Positions 6,056 to 6,152 of a DNA stretch of 6,152 nucleotides are shown in pieces. The first letter of the stretch is position 1. Each line of letters opens with the position of its first letter. Source of the stretch: Treponema sp. (GTDB lineage: Bacteria > Spirochaetota > Spirochaetia > Treponematales > Breznakiellaceae); NCBI GenBank assembly GCA_031255815.1, contig JAIRRU010000292.1, positions 1 to 6,152 on the forward strand. The letters run 5' to 3'. The notes under the pieces are model-generated. The model saw only the letters and a list, made by a program, of their open reading frames with translations. It made no database searches and was not told where the DNA came from. Both the position numbers and the translations under genes were made by a program.

Positions 6056-6062
6056 GCAAATC

Positions 6063-6152
6063 ATGCCGACTATACAGTTCAGGACCGATGATCAGACTAA
6101 AGCGGCTTCTACCGCCCTTTTCGACCGGCTGGGTATTACTATGTCCGAGGCG
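6063..6152 (+). CDS. RelB/DinJ-family type II antitoxin, N-terminal part (runs off the window)
   Basis: Only the first 30 codons are present. They begin MPTIQFRTDDQTK and end RLGITMSEA, the pattern of the ribbon-helix-helix DNA-binding N-terminus of RelB/DinJ antitoxins: a short beta strand (TIQFRTD), a first helix (about 9-22) and a second helix opening at LGITMSEA. In this family the antitoxin dimer binds the operator through the strand, and a C-terminal region outside the window neutralises a RelE/YafQ-type mRNA-cleaving toxin, usually encoded next. The gene has its own strong promoter, probable operator and ribosome binding site, so it is independent of the upstream gene. The toxin gene is not visible, so a working toxin-antitoxin pair cannot be confirmed. 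Confidence 0.85.
   Translation, partial: MPTIQFRTDDQTKAASTALFDRLGITMSEA

Overview
This window is dominated by one tightly packed minus-strand operon, read from about 5242 down past position 1. It encodes a complete TonB energy-transduction cassette. In transcription order it holds a TonB-dependent outer-membrane receptor (5242-2639), an unrecognised lipoprotein (2639-1755), an ExbB/TolQ/MotA-family proton-channel subunit (1735-1073), two different ExbD/TolR-family subunits (1076-657 and 660-259), and the 5' part of a TonB-like energy transducer (266 to beyond the window edge). Neighbouring genes overlap by 1, 4, 4 and 8 bases, and one gap is 19 bp, so the genes are very probably co-transcribed and translationally coupled.

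A 235-bp intergenic region (5243-5477) separates the operon from a divergent plus-strand gene at 5478-5930. It holds several inverted repeats but no promoter I can call firmly. The divergent gene encodes a small protein with about three membrane segments that I do not recognise. A short AT-rich gap follows, with a near-consensus sigma-70 promoter (6015-6043), a dyad over the -10 box and a strong Shine-Dalgarno. These drive a gene cut off by the window end, whose first 30 residues look like a RelB/DinJ-family antitoxin.

The organism must have two membranes, since it has a beta-barrel receptor and a TonB motor. Base composition is fairly GC-rich. The relaxed lipobox and the receptor + lipoprotein + ExbB + 2 ExbD + TonB arrangement make me think of a spirochaete, Treponema-like, but this is a low-confidence impression and not a proof.

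Functionally, ExbB and the two ExbDs would form the inner-membrane proton motor, TonB would carry the energy across the periplasm, and the receptor would import an unknown substrate. The lipoprotein may be a dedicated accessory factor. The most unusual feature is an uninterrupted run of 19 G (C on the coding strand) inside the proline-rich linker of tonB. Slippage there would shift the reading frame, so this is either a phase-variation switch for the whole uptake system or a sequencing/assembly artefact.
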